64,000 nucleotides of DNA from Hordeum vulgare subsp. vulgare (GCF_904849725.1 NC_058518.1:504171225-504235224); one strand, 5' to 3'; shown: positions 45,368-56,695, counted from the first letter of the stretch. Notes: a model not told the origin generated them from the letters alone. Program-made: numbers and translations.

Positions 45368-46445
45368 CTACTCCCATGGATGATCCTGGCAAAACCCAAA
45401 GTCATAATGGGTGTTATACGGGAGTGCTGCAGCCACTGCCTGAATAGCTACCTCACGAAGTCGAGCAGCAGTCGCCTCCCTCTCATACTCCTCTGCCTCT
45501 CCTATGGTTATGTAGTATCTTCGTTTAACCTGAAAATCAAAGAAAGCACGAGCAGGACGGGTAATATGGAAAACACGATGCCGGTTAAATATCAAGCGGT
45601 ATAGGAGGAATCCATGATCTCTCTCAAGGAACTCGTAGTGTGTTGGAGCGACACGGTCAAGGTAGGCTGTACGGAGAGGAGGGTCTTCTAGACAGATGGA
45701 TACTCCAAGAAAGTTTGCTAAGCGTGTAGCATAAACTCCACCAAAGAAATCCCCCTCACTGGCATTTTTATTCAGCCTCCTTGCTATAATAGCTCCCATA
45801 TTGAAGCTCCTTGTCACCTGTTACTGCGCTCTTAAGGATACTAAGGTCGGAAGCGCATAGGTGACAATGTGCACCCTTGTGGTTAACGCACCTACCTATG
45901 AAGAGGGCAAGGTAGTGCAAGGCATGGAAATGGATGCTTCCTATGGTGGCTTGCGTGATATCTCTGGTTTCCCCAACAGTTATACTGGAGACAAAGTCTC
46001 TGACCGAAGACTTAGGAGGATCATTAACACTACCTCCATCGGGTATCTTGCAAATCCTATTGAAATCCTCCAGACCCACGGTATAGGATTTATCGTACAG
46101 ATCAAACAGTATGGATGATTCACGGCCAACCAAAAATTTAAATCTACGCACGAAAGAGGCAGTGAGCATAGCATACTGTTCACATTTATCTGAGAGGAAT
46201 TCTTCTAACCCGGCATTGCGGACAAGTGCATCAAACTCATCCTTGAAGCATGCTTCGATCATGAACTCATCAGAAGGCCATTCACATGGTTGCACCGGTG
46301 CGTCCCTTAGTTGAAAAGCTTCGGGCTCCCGAAAGGAGAGACGAGGACCCTTCTTACTTGAGGAACCACCATGAAACTTCCTCCTGAACATAATTTCCTT
46401 TTGCTGAAATTTTTGAAGCTCGAGAGAAAACTGAATGAGGACCAA
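45368..46445 (-). pseudogene. Second ORF of the Fatima-like element (plant transposon-protein/ORF1-like)
   Basis: Two overlapping minus-strand frames (45768-46445 and 45368-45817) read as one protein after a single frame slip near 45800. The first has a Lys/Arg-rich start (MFRRKFHGGSSSKKGPRLSF) and a helical region ending HFHALHYLALFIGRCVNHKG; the second continues with FFGGVYATRLANFLGVSIC and KRRYYITIGEAEEYERE. It is like the Athila ORF1 / putative plant transposon protein family known from gypsy elements; its role is unknown. It occupies the place where reverse transcriptase and integrase would be. Confidence 0.6.
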
Positions 46446-46769
46446 CCATACCTTGTAGCAACTACTCCTACTAGTGCCTAGAGACCGTATCGCACGCTAA
46501 AACTACTTGGAACCAGCTAAAATGAACATTTATAGCTCAAGAACAGGGTCACCAAGGTAGCAAGAATTCGCGAAGGATAAAGCACTAGAGAAAAAACTAA
46601 TTGGACGAATGGAGGAGTCACTTACCAAGGAGTAATTTCCCCAAAACGGTTCGGAGAATGGTGCTTTGAGCAAGGAGATCGAAAATCACAGCCAAATGAG
46701 CAAGAACACGGGTTTGAGCTGCGAAACAATTTTTTCTGGAGGTGGAAGAAGAGGCTGGGAGCTGGAATG

Positions 46770-46930
46770 AGTGGAGGGGGGTGCCTGTGGGCTCCACAAG
46801 CTTACACCCCGCCACCAGGGGGTAGGTGGCGGTGGGGGGCTTGTGGCCCACTGGTGTGGCCCCCAGGCCAGCTCTCAGGCCCAGAAATTTTCAAAAATTC
46901 CAGAAAAAATCATACTAAATTTTCAGGACC
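46770..46930 (-). repeat. LTR-like segment inside the Fatima-like element
   Basis: The stretch with CCACCAGGGGGTAGGTGGCGG and CTTGTGGCCCACTGG, then AAATTTTCAGGAC, is alignable to 32855-33005 of the element's own LTR (GC-rich part followed by the same tail), in the same orientation. It lies just upstream of the second ORF. It may be an internal promoter or the remnant of a related element's LTR. Confidence 0.5.
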
Positions 46931-47231
46931 ATCAGATAAATTTTATTTTCAAGGTATTTTTCTCCGGGACGCTAAAACAGAAAACAGAAAAAACTAAACT
47001 AATTCTATCATTTTTCTTCTAAGCAACAGAAAATGAAAGCTCAAAAGAAAGGTATGTGACTCTCTGATTCATCCGTTTCATGGTCATCGAAAGAAATCCG
47101 TCAATGGGATTGATCAAGTCCTTATGACAAAACCTTCTCGAATCACAAGAGAGAACGGAGAATTTTAGAATAGCCACTAAGTCACCTCAATGGGGATATG
47201 AATCTCCCCAACAAGCAAATCGTACTTCGCC

Positions 47232-47365
47232 CCTGTTCGGCTCCTCTCCGCTCCGCAACTGCAGCTCCTGGAGCGGAGGGAGTGGCAGCACAATTTTGAG
47301 GAGTCGTTCAGATCGAGCTCCTCACGTGGAGCGGAGTTCCAGGATTGGAGAGGTTCCGAACGCGC
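47232..47365. mobile_element. Small palindromic MITE, about 130 bp (possibly hAT)
   Basis: GTTCGGCTCCTCTCCGCTCC at the left and GGATTGGAGAGGTTCCGAAC at the right are inverted repeats, with further GGAGCGGAG repeats inside. Flanks CGCCCCT and CGCCCTT are alike, consistent with a decayed 7-8 bp duplication. It abuts the truncated end of the protease ORF. Confidence 0.55.
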
Positions 47366-47368
47366 CCT

Positions 47369-50188
47369 TCATCTTGACACGAGGAATAGGGCATTCAAAG
47401 CTCCCAATGAGAATCGATGAAGTCTTTTCGATAGCATTGATGGATATCGTTTCTTCGAAAAGTGCACGGTGTGCTCGTTACCATTGACATGGAAAGTGAC
47501 ATTGCCTTTGTTGCAATCTATAACAACCCCTGGAGTGTTTAAAAAGGTTCTTCCGAGGATGAGAGCCATGGCATCATCCTCAGGAATATCCAAGATAACA
47601 AAGTTTGTTAAGATAGTGGTGTTAGCAACCACAACAGGCGCATCCTCGCAAATGCCGATAGGGAAGCAGTTGATTTGTCGGCCATTTGCAAAGAAATTTC
47701 AGTGGGTGTCAACTTATCCAACTCAAGTCTACGATAAAGAGAAAGCGACATAACACTAACACCGGCTCCAAGGTCACATAAGGCAGTTCTTACGTAGTTT
47801 CCTTTAATGGAGCAAGGTATACTGGGCACTCCGGGATCACCAAGTTTCTTAGGAGTTCAACCTTTAAAAGTGTAATTAGCAAGCATGGTGGATATCTCAA
47901 GATCTGGTATCTTCCGTTTATTAGTCACAATATCTTTCATGTACTTGGCATACAGAGACATCTTGAGCATATTAGTTAACCGCATCTGCAGAAAAACGGG
48001 TCTTATCATCTCAACGAAGTGCTCAAAATCCTCATCATCCTTTTTCTTGGATGGCTTAGGAGGGAAGGGCATAGTTCTCTGAACCCATGGCTCTCTTTCT
48101 TTACCAGGCTTCCTAGCAGTGAAGTCATTCTTGTCGTATCTCTTAGGTTGTGGATTATCAGGATTAACCGTAGGTTCAATCTCCACATCCTCATCATGGC
48201 TAGGTTGAGCATTATTACAAACATCACTGTCCATATTGTCACCAGGTTCATGTTCATCACCTGATTGTGTTTCCGCATCAGACGCGGAAATATCATTAGG
48301 TTCTTCAGGTGTGATAGTATTTGGTGAACTGGCGTGCAGGTTTCTATCACCCTTCTTCTTCTCCTTAGGATGACTAGGTGTATCAGCATTGATTCCTTGA
48401 GAATCTTGATCAATTCTCTTAGGATGACCTTCAGGATACAAAGGTTGTTGAGTCATTTTGCCTCCTCTAGTAATGACTCTGACAGAGTTGCATTTAATTC
48501 ATTGAGCAGGTCATTCTGAGCTTGAAGTACTTGTTCTACCTGAGTAGTAATCATTGAGGCATGTTTACTCAGAAGCTTCAGAGCATTGACATTTCTGTCT
48601 ACACAAGCACTTAAATGGCTAAGCATACGAGTACTTTGTTCCAAATGTCTGCTAACATAATCATTGAAACTGTGTTGTTTGGCAACAAAGTTGTCAAATT
48701 CATCAAAGCATAGGCTAGCAGGTTTACCAAAAGGAATGTCACTCTCATCAAACCTACGCAGAGAATTCACTTCTACTACCTGTATCGGGTTGTCGAGACC
48801 ATGAATCTCTTCGATAGGTGGTAGATTTTTGACATCTTCAGATCTAATGCCTTTCTCTTGCATAGATTTCTTGGCTTCTTGCATATCTTCGGGACTGAGG
48901 AATAGAATACCTCTTTTCTTAGGAGTTGGCTTAGGAGGTGGTTCGGGAATAGTCCAAGCATTATCGTTGATCAGGATGTTATTTAGTAGGGTCTCAACTT
49001 GTTCTACAGTTCGTTCCCTAAAAACACAACCGACACAACTATCTAGGTGGTCTCTAGAGGCATCGGTAAGTCCGTTATAGAGGATATCAAGTATCTCGTT
49101 CTTCTTAAGAGGGTGATCAGGCAAAGCATTCTGTAGCTGGACGAGCCTCCCCAAGCTTGTGGAAGACTCTCTTCTTGGAGTTGAGCGAAGTTGTATATTT
49201 CCTGCAAGGCAGCTTGCTTCTTATGGGCAGGGAAATATTTCTCACAGAAGCAATAGACCATCTCCTGGGGACTACTCACACATCCAGGAGCAAGAGAGGT
49301 GAACCAGGCTTTAGCGTCATCCTTTAGAGAGAAAGGAAACAACTTAAGGATATAGTAGTGGCGGGTCTTCTCCTCATTAGTGAAAAGGGTGGCTATATCG
49401 TGTAGTTTGGCAAGATGGGCTACGACCGTCTCAGACTCATAACCGTGAAAAGGATCAGATTCGACTAGAGAGATTATCTCAGGGTCGACAGAGAATTCAT
49501 AATCCTTATCGGTGATAAAAATAGGTGAAGTGGCAAACTTCGGGTCGTATTTCATCTTAGCTTTCAGAGATTTTTTATTCCACTTGACAAGTAATTTCTC
49601 AGCGTCATAGGCATCCTTACACGCAAGAAAATCCTCAGCTATATCTCCCTTCATAACGTAACCCTCAGGTATATCAGGCAATTCATATCTAGGAGAGCTA
49701 GATCTAACAGGAGCAAAAGCAGGTTCTATCTCAATAGTATCGGCAGTTTCAGAAGCATCATGAGCATTGACAGTAACTCGAACAATATGAGCATCAAGGA
49801 ACACCCCTAGTGGAACATCAGGCAAAGTAGCATCTCTAGCAGTATCAAGCATAGCATCATCAGGCATAGCATCTTTAGCAGTATCAAGCATAGCATCTCT
49901 AACAATATCAGGCAAAATAGCATCTCTAGCATCATCAGGCAAAGGAGTATGAGGCATAGTATCAAGCATAGTATCATCAGGCAAAGCAGTATCAAGCATA
50001 GCATCTCTAGTAGTAGCATCATAAGCATCATCAAGCACAAGCGACATATCAAGATTTCTAGCAGGAGGTGATGTCGCAACATTACTCATAACTGAAGGTG
50101 AATCAAGTGCAGAGCTAGATGGCAATTCCTTACCTCCCCTCGTAGTTGAGAGCAAGACTTTGGTTTTTGGATCCTTCAGATTCTTCAT
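47369..50188 (-). pseudogene. Athila-type gag and aspartic protease, frameshifted
   Basis: Gag and protease of the element. From ATG at 50188: a repetitive acidic region (DAMLDTA-like units, 49830-50060), then a retrotransposon gag domain (AKAWFTSLAPGCVSSPQEM, FCEKYFPAHKKQAALQEI) with a frame change near 49155, then the gag continuation to 48453. A linker frame covers 47857-48456 (KPGKEREPWVQRTMPFPP). The protease is in two frames: ALCDLGAGVSVMSLSLYRRL (within 47608-47829) and AMALILGRTFLNTPGVVIDC (within 47369-47632). The catalytic motif is D-L-G-A, as in Athila. The ORF ends where a small MITE starts; no reverse transcriptase follows. At least three frame changes or stops. Confidence 0.82.
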
Positions 50189-50237
50189 AGTGATCAGCAG
50201 ATATAAATCCCAAGTGACTCAGAGAATATAGCAATAC

Positions 50238-50254
50238 CTCCTCGGCAACGGCGC
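50238..50254 (-). other. Primer-binding site of the Fatima-like element
   Basis: Minus strand TGGCGCCGTTGCCGAGG, ten nt after the 5' LTR. It is the same site type as in the outer gypsy element. The gag ATG lies 50 nt further on, at 50188. Confidence 0.75.
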
Positions 50255-50264
50255 CAGAAAAATG

Positions 50265-51145
50265 CTTGATGTCAACTGTTCTTCCCCTTGCAACGGCACC
50301 AGAATAATGCTGCTAGCACTCTCCAGCAATCGAAACTAGAAGAATGTTGTTGACGGCCCACCAGCGCGTGGGATCGTAGCAGTTTTCGAGGGTAGAGTAT
50401 TCGACCCAACTTGTTGATAAGCCAGACAGGAGGTGAGAGAATAATCTCGAGTATTAGCAGCTGAATTTGTCAGATTCAACCACACCTGAAAGATTAGTAT
50501 CTGCAAGCAAATTAGTAACAACAAAGTAGTATGATAACAACGGTGTCAGAAACGATCTGTTGACGGCAGACTATTTCTAACGATTGTATCAATGGCGCCA
50601 AGCCTACGAATAGATTACTCACGAATGACGAAGAGCTTCATGAAATTGGAGAGGGAAGAAGGTTGATGATGACGATGGCGACGATTTCCCCTCTCCGGAG
50701 CCCAATGCGGACTCCAGACCTGCCCTCCAGATGAAGAACAGGTGGTGGCGGTGCCTCCGTATCGCAAACGCGACAAAAACTTCTCTTTTTATTTTTTCTG
50801 GGACGAAAGGGAACTTATAGACGTGAGATTGGGGGCGGCAGAGCCGTGTGGGCCCCACAAGCCTGCCCACCGCCATTAGGGGGGTGGTGGCGGAGCCAGG
50901 GCTTGTGGGCCACTGGTCCACCCCCTCAGGTGGAACTTGGCGTAGATATTTTTCATATTTTCCAAAAATGCTCCCCGTAAATTTTCAGGACGTTTGGAGA
51001 ACTTTGATTTCTGCACAAAAATAACACCAAGGCAATTCTGCTGAAAACAGCGTGAGTCCTGGTTAGTTCCATTCAAATCATGCAAATTAGAGTCCAAAAC
51101 AAGGGCAAAAGAGTTTGGAAAAGTAGATATGATGGAGACGTATCA
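50265..51145 (-). repeat. 5' LTR of the Fatima-like element (881 bp, internal deletion)
   Basis: Minus strand from TGATACGTCTCCATCA (51145) to TTGACATCA (50265). The junction AATGGCGCCAAG|CCTACGAATAG near 50602 shows that about 800 bp present in the 3' LTR is lost. The TATA box is changed to CTATAAG in this copy. In the shared part about 20 differences in 400 bp are visible by eye. Confidence 0.88.
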
Positions 51146-51401
51146 GCTTGCTGCTCCTACTTGCAATTATTATGAGAGAGGAACTACATCTCCACCTCTG
51201 TATGTTTCCAATACGATAAAATTGCAAGAAACTGTTTATGCTATGTATTGGCCTTTACTTGATGTGCATGAATTGTTCTTTTATGACATGCCAATGCATA
51301 GGAAGAGAGTTAGACTTCGTCATTGCATGATATATGTTACCTTGTGCTCACTACTAAATTACAAATCATTGCTAATTAAAATTGGTTTTGATATACCTTG
51401 A

Positions 51402-54332
51402 GATCCGGGTGGATCCATTACTTGAGAACTTTATGCCTAGCTTAATGGCTTTAAAGAAAGCGCTGCGTGGGAGACAACCCGGAAGTTTTAGAGAGTCATT
51501 TATTTCTGTTGACTGCTTTTATTTAGTTTAAAAACAAAAAAGTATATAGAGGGGAACTTAAAACTTTTTCAAAAAGAGAAGCGATTGAAAGGTGATGCAT
51601 TGCGGAAGTGAGGGTCGACCTTGAACACTTGTGTTCATGCTCATGGAAACAATGTAGAATTTTTCATGGAAGTTTCTCACAAAAATAAGTATCCCCTTGT
51701 ACAATTCCTTTGTGTTTTTAAAAATAATGTGCCAAGCAAAGCCTTTACGATTAGTTTGGGTGATAGTTGTTTGATCACGCTGAGAAAAGACAGAAACTTT
51801 CTGCTCACGAAATTAATTTTCATTTTTATTTTGAAAGCGATTTTGAGTTGATTCTTTTTTCTTCTGATTGATATGCAAATTTTCCAGACGTTCGTAATTT
51901 TTCAGACTTTTTTGAGATTTCACAGGTATACGGAATATACAGATTGCTACAGACTGTTCTGTTTTGACAGATTCTGTTTTCTCTGCATTGTTCTCCTATT
52001 TTGATGAATCTATGGGTAGTATCGGGGGGGGGTATGAACCATGGTGAAGTTGGATTACAGTAGATATAATGCTAATATGAATTCAGAATGAGTTCACAAC
52101 AGTACTTGAAGTGGTGATTTATTTTATTATACTAACGGATCTCACGAAGTTTTGTTGAGTTTTGTGTGATTGAAGTTTTCAAGTTTTGGGTGAGAGCACG
52201 ATGGATGAAGGAATAAGGAGAGGAAAGATCCTAAGCTTGGGGATGCCCGAGGCACCCCAAGGTAATATTCAAGGAAGACTCAAGCATCTAAGCTTGGGGA
52301 TGCCCCGGAAGGCATCCTCTTTTTCGTCTACAATCTATCGGTAATTTTACTCGGAGCTATATTTTAATTCGTCACATGATATGTGCAAATGCTTGGAGCG
52401 TCTTTTGTGTTTATTTTTTCCTTTTTCTTTTATGCACCATGCTGGTATGAGATAGTCCTTGGTTGAATTTATAGAATGCTTCTTGTGCTTCACTTGTATC
52501 TTTTGAAGTTTGGATTGCCTGTTTCCCTACACATAGAAAACCGCCATTTGTAGAATGCTCTTTTGCTTCAATTATCTTTTTTAGAGCGGGGCATATCTTT
52601 TGTAGAAAGAAGTAAACTCTCATGCTTCACTTATACCTATTTAGAGAGTTAACAGGAGTTGGTCATTCACATGGTTAGTCATAAAATCCTACATAAAACT
52701 TGTAGATCACCGAATATAATATGTTTGATTCCTTGCAATAGTTTTGCGACATGGATATGTGATATTAGAGTCATGCTAGTGAGTAATTGTGTATTCGTAG
52801 AAATACTTGTGTTAAGGTTTGTGATTCCCGTAGCATGCACGTATGGTGAACCGTTATGTGATGAAGTCGGAGCATGATTTATTTATTGATTGTCATCCTT
52901 TGTGTGGAGGTCGGGATCGCGCCATGGTTAAATCCTACCAACCTTTCCCCTAGGATCATGCGTGTAGTACCTTGTTTTGATGACTAATAGACTTTTGCAA
53001 TAAGTATGTGAGTCTTTATGAACAATGTTGGGTCCATGGATTATACGCACTCTCACCCTTCCACCATTGCTAGCCTCTCTAGTACCGCGCGACTTTCGCT
53101 GGTGCATTACACCCACCATATAGCCTCCCTCAAAACAGCCACCATACCTACCCATTATGGCATTTTCATAGCCATTCCGAGATATATTGCCATGCAACTA
53201 CCACCGTTCCGTCTCATGACATGTGACACCACTTCCATATTGCCATGGCATGATCGTAAGATAGCTAGCATGATGTTTCCATGGCTTGTCCATTTTTTGA
53301 TGTCATTGTTATGCTAGATCATTGTCACGGTACACTACCGAAGGCATTTCATATAGAGTCATCATTGCTCTAAGTATTGAGTTGTAAGTGTGATGATCAT
53401 CATTAATAGAGCATTGTCCCATGTGAGGAAATAAAAGAGGCCAGCGAAGCCCATTTACAAAAAAGAGGCCAAAGATGCCCACCAAAATAAAAATAAAAAA
53501 ATAAAAAAGAGAGGCCAAAGAGCCCACAAAAAAAATGAGAGAAAAGAGAGACAGAACAATTGCTACTATCCTCTTTCCACACTTGTGCTTCATATAGCAC
53601 TATGATCTTCATGACAGAGAGCTCCTATTTTGTCACTTCCATATACTAGTGGGAAATTTTCATTATATAACTTGGTTTGTATATTCCATTGATGGGCTTC
53701 CTCAAAATTGCCCTAGGTCTTCGTGAGCAAGCAAGTTGGGTGCACACCCACTAGTTTCTTTTGTGAGCTTTCATACACTTATAGCTCTTGTGCATCTGTT
53801 GCATGGCAATCCCTACTCACTCACATTGATATCTATTGATGGCATCTCCATAGACCGTTGATACGCCTAGTTGATGTGAGACTACCTCCTCCTTTTTGTC
53901 TTCTCCACAACCACCATATTCTATTCCACCTATAGTGCTATGTCCATGGCTCACGCTCATGTATTGCGTGAAAGTTGAAAAAGTTTGAGAACACTAAAGT
54001 ATGAAACAATTGCTTGGCTAAAACCGGGGTTGTGCATGATTTAAATACGTTGTGCGGGGAAGATGGAGCATAGCCAGGCTATATGATTTTGTAGGGATAA
54101 CTTTCTTTGGCCATGATACTTTGAGAAGACATGATTGCTTTGTTAGTATGCTTGAAATATTATTGTCTTTATGTCAAATGATAGATTATTGCTTCGAATC
54201 ACTCGTGTTTTAATATTCATGCCATGATTAGATTATATGATCAAGATTATGCTAGGTAGCATTCCACATCAAAAATTATCTTTTTTATCATTTACCTACT
54301 CGAGGACGAGCAGGAATTAAGCTTGGGGATGC
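51402..54332 (+). other. 3' untranslated internal region of the outer gypsy element
   Basis: It begins with the GCGCTGCGTGGGAGACAACC motif (51461-51480), common to non-autonomous Triticeae gypsy elements. Two extra polypurine-like AAGCTTGGGGATGCCC copies lie at about 52233 and 52290, before the true one at 54318-54332. 53420-53540 has three GAGAGGCCAAAG/GCCCACAAAA units. No ORF is supported. Confidence 0.6.
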
Positions 54333-55837
54333 TGATACGTCTCCGTCGTATCTATAATTTTTGATTGTTTCATGCCAATATTCTACAACTTCCATATACT
54401 TTTGGCAACTTTTTATACTATTTTTGGGACTAACATATTGATCCAGTGCCCAGTGCCAGTTCCTATTTGTTGCATTTTTTTGTTTCGCAGAATATCCATA
54501 CCAAACAAAGTCCAAACGTAATAAAAACTTACGGGGATTTTTTTGGAATCAACGCGAGGCGATGCACGGAGGGCCCACAAGGCCTGTAGCCGCCACCAGG
54601 AGGTACGACGGCGGCTGGCAGGCTTGTGGCTACTCCTTAAGGAGGTTGGAGCCCTTCTTTCGCCGCAATAAAGATAATATCCGGAAGAAAATCGTGATAA
54701 AATTTCAGCCCAATCGGAGTTACGGATCTCCGGGAATTTAAGAAACGGTGAAACGCAGAATCTGGGAGCGCAGAAACAGAAGGACACAGAGAGAGATCCA
54801 ATCTCGGAGGTGCTCTCGCCCCTCCGCTGCCATGGAGACCATGGACAAGAGGGGAAACCCTCCTCCCATCTAGGGAGAAGGTCAAGGAAGAAGAAGAAGG
54901 AGGGGGGCTCTCTCCCCCTCTCTCCCGGCGGCGCCGGAACGCCGCCCAGGACATCATCGTGTGACGGCAATCTACACCAACACCTCCGTCATCTTCACCA
55001 ACATATCCATCATATTCCCCCATCTATATTAAGCGGTTCACTCTCCCGCAACCCGCTGTACCCTCTACTTGAACATGGTGCTTCATGCTACATATTATTA
55101 TCCAATGATGTGTTGATATCCTATGATGTCTGAGTAGATTATCGTTGTCCTGTCGGTGATTGATGAATTGCTATGATTGGCTTAATTTGCTTGTGGTTAT
55201 GTTGCTGTCCTATGGTGCCCATCATATGATCGCGCGTGTGGATCACACCATAGGGTTAGTTGTATGTTGATAGGACTATGTATTGGCAGGCTAGAGTGAC
55301 AGAAGCTTCAAACCTAGCATAGAAATTGATGCATATGGGATTGAAGGGGGACCAATATATCTTATTGCTATGGTTGGGTTTTACCTTAATGAACGTTAGT
55401 AGTTGTGGACGCTTGCTAATAGTTCCAATCATAAGTGCATAGAATTCCAAGTAAGGGATGACATGCTAGTAGAGGCCTCTCCCACATGATACTTGCTATC
55501 GATCTAGTGACGTAGTCAATTGCTTATGGACAATTCCGCAACTCCTACCACCACTTTTCCACACTCGTTATACACTCGTAGTTGTTTCTTCATCTAACCA
55601 GCCCCTAGTTTTATTTACGTGTTCTTTACTTTCTTGCAAGCCCTATCCTCACTCCTACAAAGTACTTCTAGTTTCATACTTGTTCTAGGTAAAGCGAACG
55701 TAAAGTGTGCATAGAGTTGTATCGGTGATCGATAGAACTTGAGGGAATATTTGTCGTACCTTTAGCTCCTCGTTGAGTTCGACACTCTTACTTATCGAGA
55801 AAGGCTACAATTGATCCTCTATACTTGTGGTTTATCA
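54333..55837 (+). repeat. 3' LTR of the outer gypsy element
   Basis: 1505 bp, from TGATACGTCTCCGTCGTATC to GTGGTTTATCA, after the polypurine tract. It lacks about 27 bp found in the 5' LTR after GGGATTTTTTTGGAAT. The target duplication CACAT follows at 55838-55842. Confidence 0.92.
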
Positions 55838-55847
55838 CACATCCACC

Positions 55848-56517
55848 ATGATTCCAGGCGGCAATGCTCTATTTGAGACCCTATCGATGAAGATGAAGAA
55901 TGAGGTGGCCGCCCTTGCTGCCACCAAGCAAAGAAGCCGTATGAGGTGGATCGTGTGTGGCATGTTGGCCAACTCACCTAAGATCTATGACTATGAGGAC
56001 GAGCCCATAATAGAGACGGTATCTAGAGACATCAAATCGTAGCCCGTGCCTATGCATGACGACTTCACCATGGAGCAGGCACACACGGACTTCAATGCCA
56101 CCTTGTCGGAGCAGCATCCTATGTTTGCGCCTATGTCTATGTTCCAATAGGCACATGAGGAACAACTGTACAACTTGTTCCTCCTGGAGCAACATCGGCT
56201 ACCGGAGGGCCAAATAGACTGCGAACGCGTGAGCGAGGAGTCCATGGCAGTCATGGCCACGGAGAACCCCAACTTTGTCGCGGAGCAGCGTGCGATATAC
56301 GAGGCCCTCCGCGCTCAAGGCGCCGCTCACCAGGAAGTGGCTTCCACGGAGGCTTCCGCGGAGGCGGAGCTGCACGCTATCGCGGACGACAACAACGCCA
56401 CCTACTCCTCCTACGCCGCACCGAGACGAAATATCAGGTGGGCTAGTTCGACAACGACCTCATCGGCGCCACCATCTCCAACGTGGACCTCACGTCCATC
56501 GATGACGGATAAGGCAC
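55848..56517 (+). pseudogene. Harbinger-borne hypothetical ORF, broken
   Basis: Starts with ATG at 55848 (MIPGGNALFETLSMKMKNEV), a few bases after the gypsy insertion site. In-frame TAG at 56040-56042 and 56148-56150. The frame then stays open with an acidic, Ala/Glu-rich helix (VASTEASAEAELHAIADD). A frame slip near 56440 leads to an end resembling DLIGATISNVDLTS and a stop at about 56509. It is probably the second exon or body of a protein family carried by Harbinger-type elements. Unknown function. Confidence 0.5.
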
Positions 56518-56534
56518 AGACACCTTCAAGGATA

Positions 56535-56582
56535 AGGCATAGTGGAATCTCTAAAATATTTTATATTTACAAAGGGAGGGAG
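56535..56582 (-). mobile_element. Stowaway MITE fragment (one end)
   Basis: Minus strand CTCCCTCCCTTTGTAAATAT and TTTTAGAGATTCCACTAT are the first 45 bp of a Stowaway; the other end is absent. It sits at the broken right edge of the Harbinger-like remnant. Confidence 0.6.
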
Positions 56583-56695
56583 TACATGTTTCTTACATAT
56601 TGAGACTGCATGCAAAAGCTAATACGCCTAACAAAATGAAAATGAGGGAGTACTACGTTCTAATTTCGACATCATGTCTCTTCCTCACCAATGAG

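Larger units (their letters stand above)
31474..51145 (-). mobile_element. Athila-type Ty3/gypsy retrotransposon (Fatima-like), reverse, holding a CACTA
   Basis: LTRs at 50265-51145 (5' copy) and 31474-33156 (3' copy) on the minus strand, flanked by GCTTG at 31469-31473 and 51146-51150. A primer-binding site is at 50238-50254, a polypurine tract AAGCTTGGGGGAGT at 33157-33170. The coding content is gag plus aspartic protease (47369-50188) and a second ORF (45368-46445). No reverse transcriptase or integrase is seen, so it depends on a relative. The name Fatima is from memory of the LTR. Untranslated internal sequence fills 33171-33513 and 43785-45367. Confidence 0.88.
30541..51401 (+). pseudogene. 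Internal ORF of the outer gypsy element, split by the Fatima-like insertion
   Basis: Begins ATGGATATGGAACACG at 30541 after the leader. A run of T near 30650 shifts the frame. A long piece then includes NPEKAPFNYIMGYTLDQR, LLKWYAWELCKRHGV and DQIEEFVAFMGAYEIEALL. Further slips and a stop follow (about 30986, TAG near 31129, about 31280), before an acidic region and DELDACYACGHDANMND. At 31473 the frame is cut by the GCTTG target site and resumes unchanged at 51146 (ATCNYYERG-like), ending at TGA-flanked 51401. I do not recognise a domain; gag-like function is possible because it occupies the gag position. Confidence 0.55.
28886..55837 (+). mobile_element. Ty3/gypsy LTR retrotransposon, non-autonomous, with nested insertions
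   Basis: Two LTRs (28886-30417 and 54333-55837) in + orientation are flanked by CACAT on both sides (28881-28885, 55838-55842). A primer-binding-like TGCGCCGTTGCCGGGGAG is at 30430-30447, and a polypurine tract AAGCTTGGGGATGC ends at 54332. Native internal parts are 30418-31473 and 51146-54332. There is no protease, reverse transcriptase or integrase, only one degenerate ORF of unknown function, so it is non-autonomous. It resembles the Sabrina/WHAM-type Athila relatives from memory. The Fatima-like element sits inside it. Confidence 0.9.
28268..56534 (+). mobile_element. Harbinger-like element remnant hosting the whole nest
   Basis: The left terminus GGTCATCTCCAGCGCCGACC follows TAA (28265-28267). 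The native parts are 28268-28885 and 55843-56534; everything between is the gypsy nest. Just before the insertion are a TTTTTAAACC TATA-like box (28800-28809) and leader-like sequence, and just after it the broken ORF at 55848. The right terminus is missing: the sequence passes into a Stowaway fragment at about 56535. Superfamily is inferred from one terminus only. Confidence 0.5.
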
